DNA of 64,000 nucleotides from Streptomyces sp. NBC_01264. GTDB lineage: Bacteria; Actinomycetota; Actinomycetes; Streptomycetales; Streptomycetaceae. The first letter of the stretch is position 1, and every line of letters starts with the position of its first letter. Below, one piece after another: positions 45,001 through 54,254 of the stretch. The stretch is from contig NZ_JAPEOX010000006.1 in NCBI RefSeq assembly GCF_026340675.1, positions 1 through 64,000 of the forward strand. Direction: 5' to 3'. Below the pieces are notes generated by a model. That model was given only the letters and a program-made list of their open reading frames with translations. It was not told the origin of the DNA and ran no database searches. The position numbers and the translations under genes are program-made.

Positions 45001-45601
45001 ACCCATCCCGAGACTTGAAGGAACCCTTGTCAGTCGGTCCTGCTGGCCGACGCGCTGGGCCCGGCGGCTCCCTCCCTTCGGTCGCGCCGGGCTGGCTGCG
45101 GCCCTGCGGGAACTCCCACCGAGCGGCAGACAGCAAGACGATCACGGTGATGGCCCGGCGTGTCGGCGCGCACCCGGTCCCCGTCGCCCCACATCCGTGG
45201 TGGCTATTTCGAGGAGGGCCCGGCGAGCCCGGTCGTCCTCAACGGTGGGCCGCGCCCCGGCTGCAGGGAAGGGGCCATGAGCGCGTTCGGGATCGCCTTC
45301 GACGGCCGCTCGGCAGGCAATTCGTATGAGCCGGCCACACCAACGAGAAGCCCTCGAGCCGACCGAGCAGTTGACACCGCCTTCGTGCTTCTTCGCCACT
45401 CACCAGCACTGCCCCCCAGCAGTGGGCCAGTTGAGGCGGTGCCGTGCCCCGATCGAGGGGACCCGGCGTCGGGTCCGGGTACATCGCACCAGCCGTGTGG
45501 AACGGTCCCCCTCACAGGGTCGGCACCCGGGGGTGCCCCGGCGGACAGCAGCGACGGGACGGCACGTCGGCCGGCCCCCAACGGAGCGGAAGGAGCCGGA
45601 C
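45001..45601. other. No supported gene
   Basis: About 600 bases between the transposase fragment and the beta-helix gene. Several overlapping frames exist, but none has matching start, codon bias and recognisable product. Confidence 0.4.
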
Positions 45602-46518
45602 ATGTATGAGGCGGACTCGGTGAGGCGAAGCGGCAGAGCGGCGCTGGCGGTGGTGGCAGCCACGGTCGGGTTGACGGCGGTGGGCTCGGGGGCGGCCGTG
45701 GGGAGCGTCGCCACCCCCGAGCCGGCCGGTACCCGCTTGGTCAATTGCAGGGAAGACCCCGGGGCCCTGCGGACAGCGATCGCAGCCGCCGCTCCGAAGG
45801 CCCGGCTGGAGGTAAAGGGCACCTGCGTCGGCCCCTTCGTCATCGAGAAGGACCTGTCCCTGATCGGCCGCCGGGGCGCGGTCCTGGACGGAAACTCATT
45901 GAGCTCAACGGCCCCGTCCAGGTGCTGCTGGACCACCTGAACATCGTCCACGGCTATGCCCGGGTCGTGAGTCCCGGTCCTCCCGACCAAGGTCTGGGAG
46001 GCGGCATCCACAACCAAGGCGCCAGCGTGACGGTGACCCGTTCCACGGTGCGCGACAACCGGGCCTCGTTCGGCGGCGGTATCTCCAACGGGGCCGGCGG
46101 TACCACGAAGCTGAAGCGGACCACTGTGCGTGACAACACCGCATCCGCCCGCGGCGGAGGCATCTTCAACGACTTCGTCGGCAACACCACGATCACGCTG
46201 TCCGATTCGGCGGTGCACCACAACTCCGCCGCACAGGGCGGGGGCGTCTTCAACACCGGCACCGCCTCGCTGTCGAACACCAGGGTGTACGCCAACACAG
46301 CGGGGAGCGGCGCCGGCATCACAGCCGACGTGGACTCCGTCATGACATTGATCCGCTCGTTCGTGGAGCGCAACACCGCAACTCTGTCACCCGGTCCGGG
46401 AGGTGGGGGCATCCTCGCCATCAGCGGCGGCTCGGTGGCGCTGGAGCGGTCGCGGGTGCGCCACAACCAGCCCGACAACTGTGCTCCGCCGGGCGCGGTC
46501 CAGGGCTGTACCGGCTGA
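45602..46518 (+). pseudogene. Secreted right-handed beta-helix protein, one frameshift
   Basis: ATG after GGAAGGAGCCGGAC starts a Sec signal (RRSGRAALAVVAATVGLTAVGSGAAVG) and the mature start TRLVNCREDPGALRTAIAAAAPKARLEVKGTC…LIGRRGAVLDGN. The frame then runs off, and the neighbouring frame carries the rest: VQVLLDHLNIVHG followed by ~5 repeats of TVxxN.A..GGGI.N (GGGIHNQG, GGGISNGAG, GGGIFND, GGGVFNTG). This matches pectate-lyase-like or polymorphic-repeat beta-helices. One indel near 45892 explains the break. Function unknown. Confidence 0.78.
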
Positions 46519-46619
46519 CGACCCCGGCGGGCCCCGCCCCGGCCCCGGCCCCGGAGGACGGCCCCAGGGGACGCGCGCTTCGGACAGGATCTGCGGGGGA
46601 CCCCGGTAACTGCCTTGTA

Positions 46620-48231
46620 GGTGCTGTCACGTTGTCGGTGGCGGGGTGGGATGATCTTCGGGTCGTCCGGCCAGGGAGGGGTTCGATCATGCCGTCTGTG
46701 GTCCCGTCGTACGCGAATCACCGCTACCCGGTGGAGATCATCGCGCACTGTGTGTGGCCGTACTTACGCTTCCCTCTCTCCATCCGTGAGGTCGAGGAGC
46801 TGATGCTCGAGCGGGGCATCGTCGTCTCCTAAACTTCGGCGTGCAGCGGATATGCCGTGTCCTTCGGGTTTCGCGCTCGGGCTTTTACCGGTGGCTGGCC
46901 GGCGCCGAGGCCCGTGCGGTCCGCCGCGCGGACGACGACGCCCTGGTCGCGGAGATCCGCGAGATCCACGCCAGCCACAACGGCACCTACGGGGCGCGCC
47001 GCGTCCACGCCGAACTGCGCGGGTTCGGGCACACGGTCAACCGCAAGCGCGTCGAACGGCTCATGCGCCGCGAGGGGATCGAGGGCTGGCACCTGCGCAG
47101 GCGCAGGCGCAGGCGCACCACCGTTCCCGACCGGCTCGCCCCGCCCGCCCCGGACCTGGTCCGACGCGATTTCACCGCCGGGAACCTGGACGAGAAGCGG
47201 TGCGGCGACATCACATACGTGCAGTTCGGCGGCACATGGCTCTACCTGGCTTGCGTCCTGGACATCTGCTCGCGCCGGGTACTCGGCTACTCGATGGCCA
47301 CGCACATGCGGACCGAGCTGGTCACCGACGCGCTCACGATGGCGGTGGCCACCCGCGGCGGCCGGGTCGAGGGAGTGATCTTCCCTGCGGACAGGGGCTC
47401 GCAGTACACCTCCGCGGCGTTCGCCCAGGTCAGCGACCATTTCGGCATCCGCAGGAGCATGGGGCGTGTCGGGTCGAGCTACGACAACGCGCTCGCGGAG
47501 AGCGTCTGGCACGGGTTGAAGAGGAAGCTCTGCGGGGAGCGTTGACGACGGTCCGTCAGGCCCGGCTGGAGATCTTCCAGTGGCTCACCTACTACAACAC
47601 CCGCAGGCGCCACAGCCTTGGCTACCTCTCACCCGCCGAGTTCGAACAGCAGCACCAGCGAGGCCGTAGACCCACACTCGCAGCATGAACCCCCGTGTCC
47701 ACACTCCGGGGGACACCTCACTGTGGCGGGCCGTCGATGCCGACGGCAACGTCCTCGACATCCTGGTCCAGAACCGGCGGGATGAGGCCGCGGCCAGGCG
47801 CTTCTTCCGCCGACTCCTCACCTCCACCGGACAGGTGCCGAGAGTGGTCGTCACCGACAAGCTCCGCTCCTACCAGTCGGCGCACCGGGAGGTGTTGCCC
47901 TCGGACGAGCACCGCTCCCACAAAGGCTTGAACAACCGGGCCGAGAACTCCCACCAGCCCACCAGGCAGAGGGAACGCGCGATGAAAGGCTTCCGCACCG
48001 TCGGCGGAGCGCAACGCTTCCTGTCCGCGTTCACGGGATCTCACCCCACTTCCGGGCCCGCCGCCATCTGATGACCGCCGGCACCGCTTCGAAATGGGGT
48101 CCGCTTCACCATCTGGAACCAGATCACCGGCGCCACCGGCATCCCCGCCACAGCCTGAGCGAAGAGCCAGAGCGGCCCCCATGCCCTGGTGCGCCATCAG
48201 GCACCAATGCCCTCGACAACGTGACAGCACC
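46620..48231 (+). pseudogene. IS6-family element split and partly replaced by IS3
   Basis: Left terminus GGTGCTGTCACGTTGTCGG, then the transposase N-terminus (PSVVPSYANHRYPVEIIAHCVWPYLRFPLSIREVEELMLERGIVVS) up to 46828. After an IS3 fragment it resumes at 47721 with LWRAVDADGNVLDILVQNRRD … VVVTDKLRSYQSAHREV … NNRAENSH. It is frameshifted again near 48040. The block with the first catalytic Asp is missing. Right terminus ends GACAGCACC. Confidence 0.85.
46829..47720 (+). pseudogene. IS3-family OrfB inside IS6, 5'-truncated, frameshifted
   Basis: OrfB: MQRICRVLRVSRSGFYRWLAG, HNGTYGARRVHAELRGFGHTVNRKRVERLMRREGI, rve motifs KRCGDITYVQFGG, FPADRGSQYTS and SYDNALAESVWHGLKRKL. Near 47535 the frame changes before LTTVRQARLEIFQWLTYYNTRRRHSLGYLSPAEFEQQ. 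Only the right terminus (ending CCGGGGGACACCTCA) is present; OrfA and the left end are gone. Confidence 0.83.
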
Positions 48232-48274
48232 GGCCACAATGGTCGTGCACTTGCGGGGAGTTGACGACCGCCGG

Positions 48275-48292
48275 TTCGAACGTAAGCTCGAA
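48275..48292 (+). promoter_or_regulatory. Possible LexA-like palindrome
   Basis: TTCGAACGTAAGCTCGAA is close to the actinobacterial SOS box TCGAAC-N4-GTTCGA (one mismatch in the half-sites). It lies beyond an IS6 terminus, with TTGACG 15 bases upstream. No SOS-type gene follows, so it may be fortuitous. Confidence 0.25.
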
Positions 48293-48363
48293 ACTTTGTT
48301 GAAGTGAACACGATCCAGGCTGCCAGTACCCGCCCCCTCCCGCCGCAGCCGGAGAGGCGGGGT

Positions 48364-48567
48364 CTACGGGTGCATACCGTGGGGTGGGCAGGCGCGTGGG
48401 AACCATCGGGTGCGGACGCCGGCACGGTTGATGTGCCGCTCACCCAGGTCGATGGCGGTTCCGTTGTCGAGGTGGATGCCGCAGTGAACGCAGGCGGTGC
48501 CGCGGACTTGCCGCTCGCTGAGCCCGCTGAGGGGCGGGAGGGCGGGCTGGGGTTGTGTTTTGGGCAT
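48364..48567 (-). CDS. Small zinc-ribbon-like protein
   Basis: 67 residues. The block GTACVHCGIHLDNGTAIDLGERHINRAGVRTRWFPRAC matches a common family of small Streptomyces proteins with CxxC…C metal-binding Cys. Function unknown. Flanked by IS6 debris and a divergent small-gene pair. Confidence 0.65.
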   Translation of the reverse strand: MPKTQPQPALPPLSGLSERQVRGTACVHCGIHLDNGTAIDLGERHINRAGVRTRWFPRACPPHGMHP

Positions 48568-48662
48568 GGTGTGCTCCGGGAGGGTGCGGTCTCCGGTTTT
48601 GGTTGGAGCTTGTCATGTGATGACCGGCTGCGCTTCCGGTACTGACCGGTACCCTGTGGACC

Positions 48663-48827
48663 ATGTCCCCCACCCCTCCCGACCGCAGCCCTGTGCGCTC
48701 TGCGGCCGAGGTCAATGCTGAGATCCGGGTGCTCGTCGCCGCGGGCCGGGCTGGCGAGGCGCGGTACGAGGAGCTGCTCGAGGAGTGGTCCGCGGCGATC
48801 CGGGCCACTGTCAGACCTGCCGCCTAG
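48663..48827 (+). CDS. 54-residue conserved small protein
   Basis: MSPTPPDRSPVRSAAEVNAEIRVLVAAGRAGEARYEELLEEWSAAIRATVRPAA, stop. A disordered N-terminus followed by an amphipathic helix, typical of tiny Streptomyces proteins that precede the next gene type. Ends 9 bp before it, so probably one transcript. Confidence 0.6.
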   Translation: MSPTPPDRSPVRSAAEVNAEIRVLVAAGRAGEARYEELLEEWSAAIRATVRPAA

Positions 48828-48836
48828 GATCCGGCC

Positions 48837-49118
48837 GTGGCAATCGAACTGAACGATGACCTGCTGGCCCTGCAGCGGGCCGCGGATGCGCACGCCCAGC
48901 TCAAGGCCCTGTCGGAACGGTACGGGCGGCCGACCCAGGTAGGCGGCTGGACGAATGAACAGCATCAGACCTGGGATGCGGCATTGGATGCGTGGCGGGA
49001 GCGGGCGGCCGACGTGCAGGCCGCGGTAGCCGATCATGCGGCGGCGACCGGCCAGGACCGGGCGCAGCTTGAGGCCGCAACGAAGAAAGCTGTCCGTCAC
49101 ACAGAGCCCGGCGAGTAG
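48837..49118 (+). CDS. 93-residue helical protein
   Basis: GTG start. AIELNDDLLALQRAADAHAQLKALSERYG … EQHQTWDAALDAWRERAADVQAAVADHAAATGQDRAQLEAATKKAVRH. All-helical, heptad-like coiled coil, no signal peptide. Second gene of a two-gene unit closed by a strong hairpin. Function unknown. Confidence 0.68.
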   Translation: MAIELNDDLLALQRAADAHAQLKALSERYGRPTQVGGWTNEQHQTWDAALDAWRERAADVQAAVADHAAATGQDRAQLEAATKKAVRHTEPGE

Positions 49119-49158
49119 CCCAGATAGGCGGAAGATGGGGGGCCTGAGGCTGCTTGGG

Positions 49159-49199
49159 CCGCCCCGCCTGGGCCAGGGCTGCCGTTCCAGGCGGGGCGG
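49159..49199 (+). terminator. Terminator of the small-gene pair
   Basis: Perfect 13-bp stem CCGCCCCGCCTGG/CCAGGCGGGGCGG with a 15-base loop, 40 bp past the stop. Confidence 0.75.
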
Positions 49200-49210
49200 T
49201 GTTGTTGGCC

Positions 49211-49244
49211 GGCCGGGCCCCTCGGGGGAGTGAGGGGCCCGGCC
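49211..49244. terminator. Second strong hairpin
   Basis: Perfect 13-bp stem GGCCGGGCCCCTC/GAGGGGCCCGGCC with an 8-base loop, directly after the first terminator; may act bidirectionally. Confidence 0.65.
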
Positions 49245-49247
49245 GAT

Positions 49248-49324
49248 GCTCCTGCGGTCACGCACGAGGGAGTGGGCGTGTCGCAGGTCGCACCCAGCAG
49301 CCCCTGACCTGGCCGCCGGTGCGG
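49248..49324 (+). repeat. Direct repeat, copy 1
   Basis: ~75 bases (GCTCCTGCGGTCACGCACGA…GGGCGTGTCGCAGGTCGC…CAGCCCCTGAC) repeated with about 85-90% identity at 50889-50964. Both copies are at a boundary between small-gene sequence and IS debris. Confidence 0.7.
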
Positions 49325-49684
49325 AGTCGCTGGCCTTACCCGGGTGTGCATGCCGTGACCGGGCCAGCTCGATGACCATATGCATGGATCATGCCTGGTG
49401 GTGGGCTTCCTGGGCTGAATGGTCCGCCGGTCTATGGGGTGGCGGCCGGTTGGTGGAGGGTGATCGGCGTAGACGGCACTCCGTCCCACCGGGCGCTGTT
49501 CCGGATGGGTGCCGCCTCCGAATGTCATCGCTCTCCGGCACCCGGGCAGCAGCGCGTTGCACCCTTCGCCACCAGGGCAGCAGCCTGTGCAGCGCAGGTG
49601 GTCTTCGTGCCCGTCCCCGTTACCGGCTGGCGGCCGCCTCGGAGCCTCCGCCAGCACCTCGTGAGGCACCAGCCCTGCACCCCA

Positions 49685-50172
49685 TGAGAAGTCATCTCAT
49701 TTGGTGAGTCGGCGGTAGCAGATGAGGATGCTGGCGAAGGCGAGGGAATGCTCTGCTTTGCGTTCGTAGCGGCGGTGTAGGCGGCGGCAGCCGGAGAGCC
49801 AGGCCATGGTGCGTTCGACGGTCCAGGGGTGGCTGCCCGGCCGCTGCGACGATTCAACGCCTTGGCGGGCAATGCGGTGCCTGATTCCGCGTTCACGTGA
49901 CCATCGCCGCGGGTGGGCGTAGTCGTAGGTCTTGTCCGCGTGAAGCTTGCCGGGTCGGCGTGGTCGGCGTCCGCTGCGGGATCGGATGGGCGGTATGCCG
50001 CGGACGAGGGGCTCAAGGGCCTGGCTGTCGTGCAGGGTGGCGCCCGAGATGTCGATGGACAGGGGCAGACCGGTCCGCTCGGTGGTTGAGTGGATCTTCG
50101 ATCCGAACTTGCCCCGGTCGACAGGATTCGGACCTGTCAGGTCCCCTTTTTCAGGGTCCGCATGTTCACGGA
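49685..50172 (-). pseudogene. IS5-family transposase, 3' half
   Basis: Terminus GAAGTCATCTCATTTGG, then the reverse frame RLREHADPEKGDLTGPNPVDRGKFGSKIHSTTERTGLPL … LHADKTYDYAHPRRWSRERGIRHRI … WTVERTMAWLSGCRRLHRRYE. It is closely related to 23686-24494. The first-frame half is replaced by an IS1380 fragment. Confidence 0.85.
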
Positions 50173-50203
50173 GTCGGCACACGCACGCCGTCGATGTCTA
50201 CGG

Positions 50204-50629
50204 TCATCTGCCCGCCGGCATCCGGGGCAGCGGCACGGCCACCTTCCAGACGTGTTCGCGGACTTCGGCCCGCGCGGCCCGGATTGCAGTCAGGGCCTTC
50301 GGTCCGACCCCGGCGAGGGTGTCTACGAGACCGGAGACCGTCGGATCGGAGGCCACCGGCCCAAACACACCCGGCTCGGCCCGCAGCATACCCACATCGG
50401 CCAGACCGTCCCCGCCGATCGCGACCGCGAGTGCGATATCCAGCGGGACCTTCCCCGGGTCGTGCACCGCCCGCGGCTTCCGCCAGGGCGCCATAGCCGC
50501 CGATATCGACTGATCCAGCCCGATCTTGCGGACCGTCTCCGCCATCAGCGCCGACCCGGCCTGCGAGACCACTCCGCGGCCACCGCCCTCGACACGGACA
50601 CGCGGGTACGACCCGATGCTCTTCTTCAC
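50204..50629 (-). pseudogene. IS1380-family transposase, N-terminal fragment
   Basis: GTG start: KKSIGSYPRVRVEGGGRGVVSQAGSALMAETVRKIGLDQSISAAMAPWRKP … DPGKVPLDIALAVAIGGDGLADVGMLRAEPGVFGPVASDPTVSGLVDTLA. These are the first ~135 residues of an IS1380 transposase, before the first catalytic Asp. The rest is absent. Confidence 0.75.
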
Positions 50630-50888
50630 CTGAGGAGTGCAGCTTTCTTGACGACGACCAGGACCCTAGACAAGCCCCATCGTCCCAGGTCAGAGGCATT
50701 CCTCTCCTTCTTGATCACGCTTCGGACGGACCTATTCGTGAAAGCGCGAGGTTAGCCTTCGGCCGCTCGAGCTCTTCGATCTGCCGCCCAAGCGCGATCA
50801 GTTCCGATGCCGCCATGGGCTTGCGGTGGAGCGGAAGTGTGGGGGCGGCGGCTGGGGTCGTCACCCTCGTCCAAGGTGCCCAGCCGCC

Positions 50889-50964
50889 GCTCCTGCGGTC
50901 CACGCACGGGGGAATGGGCGTGCCGCAGGTCGCGCCCAGCGGCCCCTGACGTAGCCGCTGGCGC
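50889..50964 (+). repeat. Direct repeat, copy 2
   Basis: Matches 49248-49324 in the same orientation. The surrounding 50760-51378 contains no ORF I can support. Confidence 0.65.
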
Positions 50965-51378
50965 GGTGATGCTGGCCACGGCCCGTGTGAACGCCTTGAC
51001 CTGGCCAACTCGTTGAACCTATGCGACGCGGGACTCTGACGGGAGTTTCGGACCGAGATGTGGCTAATGGTCTAGTCCCGGCCTGGTCGCGGAGCGTCCG
51101 CCTGGAGGAGGCCCGGCGGACAGGGGGACATCGGGGCCGCTGTGGCCAATGGAGTGCTCTGTGATTCTTTGCGGCGGCCGACCGAAGCGATAAGGGCGGC
51201 CGCCGCGGAGCGCCCCGGAGGGCCGTCGGCGCACGTTCGGGATCTTGGCGCCGACTGCCGGGAGCGCAGCCCTCCCCAGCGCGCCATTGAGCTGGAGAGG
51301 GGGTGCCGGTGTACCGGCAAGGCGGACGCTAGCGGTCGAGAGGCTGCCTCAGATCCACTCTTCGGAGGTTGGGGTGGT

Positions 51379-51664
51379 CTAGTGACCTGAGTCAGAGATT
51401 CGGTGGCAGTAGGCGGCGACTTTGTCGATGGTTTCGTCGGCGGTCTTCGTCCAGACGAAGGGCTTGGGCCGGTCGTTCCAGTCGGTCAGCCAGGCCCGGA
51501 TGTCGCGCTCGAGGGCCTGGACGGAGCGGTGGACTCCGCGCTTGAGCTTCTTCGGGGTGAGCTCGGCGAACCAACGCTCCACCAGGTTCAGCCACGACGC
51601 ACTCGCCGGCGCGAAGTGCAGGTGAAAGCGAGGGTGCGCCAGCAGCCACTTCTTCACGTCCGGC
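51379..51664 (-). pseudogene. IS630-family transposase, C-terminal fragment
   Basis: Reverse frame: VKKWLLAHPRFHLHFAPASASWLNLVERWFAELTPKKLKRGVHRSVQALERDIRAWLTDWNDRPKPFVWTKTADETIDKV. WLNLVERWF carries the final Glu. The upstream part is replaced exactly by the MITE at 51665. Confidence 0.82.
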
Positions 51665-51826
51665 GGCGCTGTCACGTTATCGATGTATGACATGGACGCG
51701 TCAGTGGATCTTTCGTTGGGCGCCCCGGATCGCATCGTCAGGCGAGAGATTTTCCGTGTCGGACACCTCGGAGGTGCCCAGATGTCCTGACGTGGCCACG
51801 CCAATCTCGATAACGCAACAGTGCCC
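51665..51826. mobile_element. MITE copy 1 with IS6-like termini
   Basis: 162 bp with no transposase. Ends GGCGCTGTCACGTTATCGA and (reverse) GGCACTGTTGCGTTATCGA are inverted repeats related to the IS6 termini here. The interior (GGACGCGTCAGTGGATCTTT … GAGAGATTTTCCGTGTCGGA) is ~88% identical to the copy at 53715. No 8-bp duplication is visible. Confidence 0.72.
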
Positions 51827-51939
51827 TTTTCGTGAATCGAGGTAGCGCACGGGCGCTGCCTCCACACCGTGGCCTACCACGTACGCTTCAATGGCGCTTC
51901 TTGCCGTGAGGCGAAGATCACGGAATCCCGGGGATTGAA

Positions 51940-52122
51940 TTGCGCCGCTACCGCTTGCTCTGGCTGTTTGTACCGTACGTGCTTTTCCTGGCGCCACTGC
52001 CCTGGGTCAACAGGTCAGAACCGGCGGTGGGGGGTGTGCCCTTCCTCATGTTCTGGATCATGTGCGCCACTCTGGCCACGCCCCTTGCCATCCTGGCGGC
52101 TGGTCAGCGGGGCGCACGTTGA
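51940..52122 (+). CDS. DUF3311 small membrane subunit
   Basis: 60 residues with two transmembrane helices (LLWLFVPYVLFLAPLPWVNR; FLMFWIMCATLATPLAILAAG). The PWVNR…PF..FW pattern is the DUF3311 family, nearly always encoded directly before a sodium:solute symporter. TTG start. The stop overlaps the symporter TTG (TTGA), so the two are translationally coupled and probably form one transporter. Confidence 0.85.
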   Translation: MRRYRLLWLFVPYVLFLAPLPWVNRSEPAVGGVPFLMFWIMCATLATPLAILAAGQRGAR

Positions 52123-53636
52123 AGGCCGGTGTCGCCACGGCCGTGCTGGCCGCGTTCCTGGTCCTGGCCGTCGTCCTTGGGCTACTCGCGGCCCGGGGCC
52201 GGGACTCCGGCGCCGGCACTGGTCTGGCGCACTGGTCGCTGGGCGGCCGCAGCATGGGGCCGCTCTTGAGCTGGGTGCTGCTGGCGGGCGAAGGGTACAC
52301 CAGCTTCAGCTACCTGGGTGCGGCCGGGTGGGGATACGCCTACGGGGTCCCGGTGCTGTACGTCGTCGCGTACATGTCTTGCGGATTCGCTGTCCTCCAT
52401 TTGGTCGGACCACTGCTCTGGAAGTACGCGCACACCCATCACCTCATCGGCATGAGCGATATCGTGGCCCACCGCTACCGGCGTCCCTGGCTCGGAGCGG
52501 TAGTGGCTGTCACGGCGACCGTATTCATGTTGCCCTACATCCAGTTGCAGATCATGGGTATGGGCGTCGTCGTCTCGACGGTCACCTACGGTGCGGTGAG
52601 CATCAACTGGTCCTACGCCGTGGCGTTCGTGGTCAGCACGGCTTTCATTATCGGCAGTGGGCTGCGCGGCAGCGCCTGGGTCTCGGTCCTCAAGGACGCG
52701 CTGGTCATCGGTACCCTCCTCTTCCTCGCGGCCTACCTGCCGTGGCACTATTTCGACGGATTCGGAGGATTGTTCGAGCAGGTGGCGGCCGATTACGCGC
52801 AGTGGCTTACCCTGCCGGGTCACGGCGCCGGGGCCGACGGCCGCGGAGAACTCGGCGTGACCTGGTTCGTCACGACGGTGGTCGTCAACTCTCTGGTCCT
52901 GATGGTGTTCCCCAGCACGGTCGCCGGGCTGCTGGCGGCGCGGGACGCCGATGTGGTGCGGCTCAACACGACGTGGCTCCCCTTCTATAACCTGCTGCTG
53001 TTCGTGCCGATGCTGCTTGGTATGACCGCCCTGTTTGTGGTGCCGGGCCTCACGGGGACCGAGACCGACCAGGCCCTGCTGCGGCTGGTGGTGGACGGCC
53101 TGCCCGCATGGGTGGTCGGCATCGTGGGCGTGGCCGCCGCGCTGTCCGCGCTGGTACCCATGGCGGTCTTCATGCTGGTGATCGGTACGATGTGGGGGCG
53201 CAGCGTACTGCCCCTCCTGTTTCGCACGATCTCCGACACCCGTCAGCACCAGAGCGCGAAGGCGGTCGTACTCGTCACGGGGGCGGTGGCGTTGGCGGCG
53301 ACCTATCTGGCCCCCAGCACCCTGGTCCGCTTGTCGCTGGTCTCGTGCGAAGCCATGGCTCAGTTGCTTCCCCTGGTCGTACTGGGGCTCCTGTGGCGAG
53401 GACTGCATTTCACCGCCGGGGTGTCCGGCCTGGTGGTGGGCGCTCTGTTCGTGTTCATCCTGGTCTCCACGGGCAACGACCCCCTCGCCGGGGTGAACGC
53501 TGGCCTCATCGGCCTCGCTGCCAACCTGCTCACCGTCCTCGCGGTCACCGCGTCGAGGAAGGCGACACAACGTCACGATGACGACGACAGGCCGGATTCA
53601 GAAGTCCTGGCTTGGACACGCAACGTTTCCATCTGA
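52119..53636 (+). CDS. Sodium:solute symporter (SSS family)
   Basis: 505 residues from the overlapping TTG; ~13 hydrophobic helices. SSS features: WSLGGRSMGPLLSWVLLAGEGYTSFSYLGAAGWGYAYG near the N-terminus, GMSDIVAHRYR after helix 3, and SALVPMAVFMLVIGTMWGRSVLPLLF with an Ala/Ser-rich helix that in relatives helps bind sodium. The substrate is probably a carboxylate or similar small solute, but this is inference from DUF3311-linked relatives. The short tail (ATQRHDDDDRPDSEVLAW) is acidic. The pair lies between two MITE copies. An overlapping reverse frame of 464 codons is a shadow. Confidence 0.88.
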   Translation: MKAGVATAVLAAFLVLAVVLGLLAARGRDSGAGTGLAHWSLGGRSMGPLLSWVLLAGEGYTSFSYLGAAGWGYAYGVPVLYVVAYMSCGFAVLHLVGPLLWKYAHTHHLIGMSDIVAHRYRRPWLGAVVAVTATVFMLPYIQLQIMGMGVVVSTVTYGAVSINWSYAVAFVVSTAFIIGSGLRGSAWVSVLKDALVIGTLLFLAAYLPWHYFDGFGGLFEQVAADYAQWLTLPGHGAGADGRGELGVTWFVTTVVVNSLVLMVFPSTVAGLLAARDADVVRLNTTWLPFYNLLLFVPMLLGMTALFVVPGLTGTETDQALLRLVVDGLPAWVVGIVGVAAALSALVPMAVFMLVIGTMWGRSVLPLLFRTISDTRQHQSAKAVVLVTGAVALAATYLAPSTLVRLSLVSCEAMAQLLPLVVLGLLWRGLHFTAGVSGLVVGALFVFILVSTGNDPLAGVNAGLIGLAANLLTVLAVTASRKATQRHDDDDRPDSEVLAWTRNVSI

Positions 53637-53714
53637 GCTGTGTGACGACGAATCAGAACGCGGTGGCCGCAGCGGCCACGGTAGTGCACGAGGTGTGGGC
53701 CGGTTCCTTTGAGG

Positions 53715-53875
53715 GGCGCTGTCACGTTATCGATGCATGGCATGGACGCGCCAGTAGATCTTTCGGTGAGCGCCCCGGATTGCGTCGTCGGGCGAGAGAT
53801 TCTCCGTGTCGGATACCTCGGAGGCGCCCAGAGTTCCTGACGCGGTCACGCCAATTTCGATAACGTGACAATGCC
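53715..53875. mobile_element. MITE copy 2 with IS6-like termini
   Basis: 161 bp, same orientation as copy 1, ends GGCGCTGTCACGTTATCGA and (reverse) GGCATTGTCACGTTATCGA. The differences between copies are scattered substitutions, so neither is a recent duplicate. Confidence 0.72.
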
Positions 53876-53929
53876 CCGAAACTCAATCAACCTGACAACG
53901 TCGGCTGCTCACCAGCTGGTTTCGCCCGC

Positions 53930-54215
53930 AAAATACTACGCGGCCCTCCGCAGGGTCTCCCGCTCGAGCTCGAGTTCCTTCACCCGCGCCCGCAGCTGCC
54001 GGTTCTCCTTCTCCATCGCGCTGGCCTCACCTGCCCCGGGCCGGGCGGCCTGCTCGCCCTCCCGCACCCCGACACGCAACGCCTCGTGGTGGACACCCCG
54101 GTCCTTGGCCACCGACACCTAGCTGCCTCCGGGCGTGGCCCGGTACAGCGCGACGGCATCGGCCCGGAACTCAGGCTGTACTTCGACGTCCCCAACGGGA
54201 ACTCCTGTTCCTCGG
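53930..54215 (-). pseudogene. IS3-family OrfA fragment
   Basis: Reverse strand: VSVAKDRGVHHEALRVGVREGEQAARPGAGEASAMEKENRQLRARVKELELERETLRRAAKYF, the HTH end and coiled coil of OrfA, preceded in the same frame by a stop. OrfB and both termini are absent. Confidence 0.75.
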
Positions 54216-54254
54216 ATCTAACAATCCAATGATCAGGGTGTCCACGAGCAAGGG

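Noticed and set aside
44625..45002. Intact Mu-type transposase next to its own inverted repeat
   Set aside because: The repeat is identical to IS6 ends and the frame is cut at both ends and shifted, so this is a junction rather than a Mu-like element.
51142..51390. 82-codon ORF after the second direct repeat
   Set aside because: Arg/Gly-rich composition, no ribosome site, no recognisable motif.
52182..53576. 464-codon reverse frame opposite the symporter
   Set aside because: Hydrophilic His/Asp/Arg-rich translation is a mirror of the membrane protein; no ribosome site or family.
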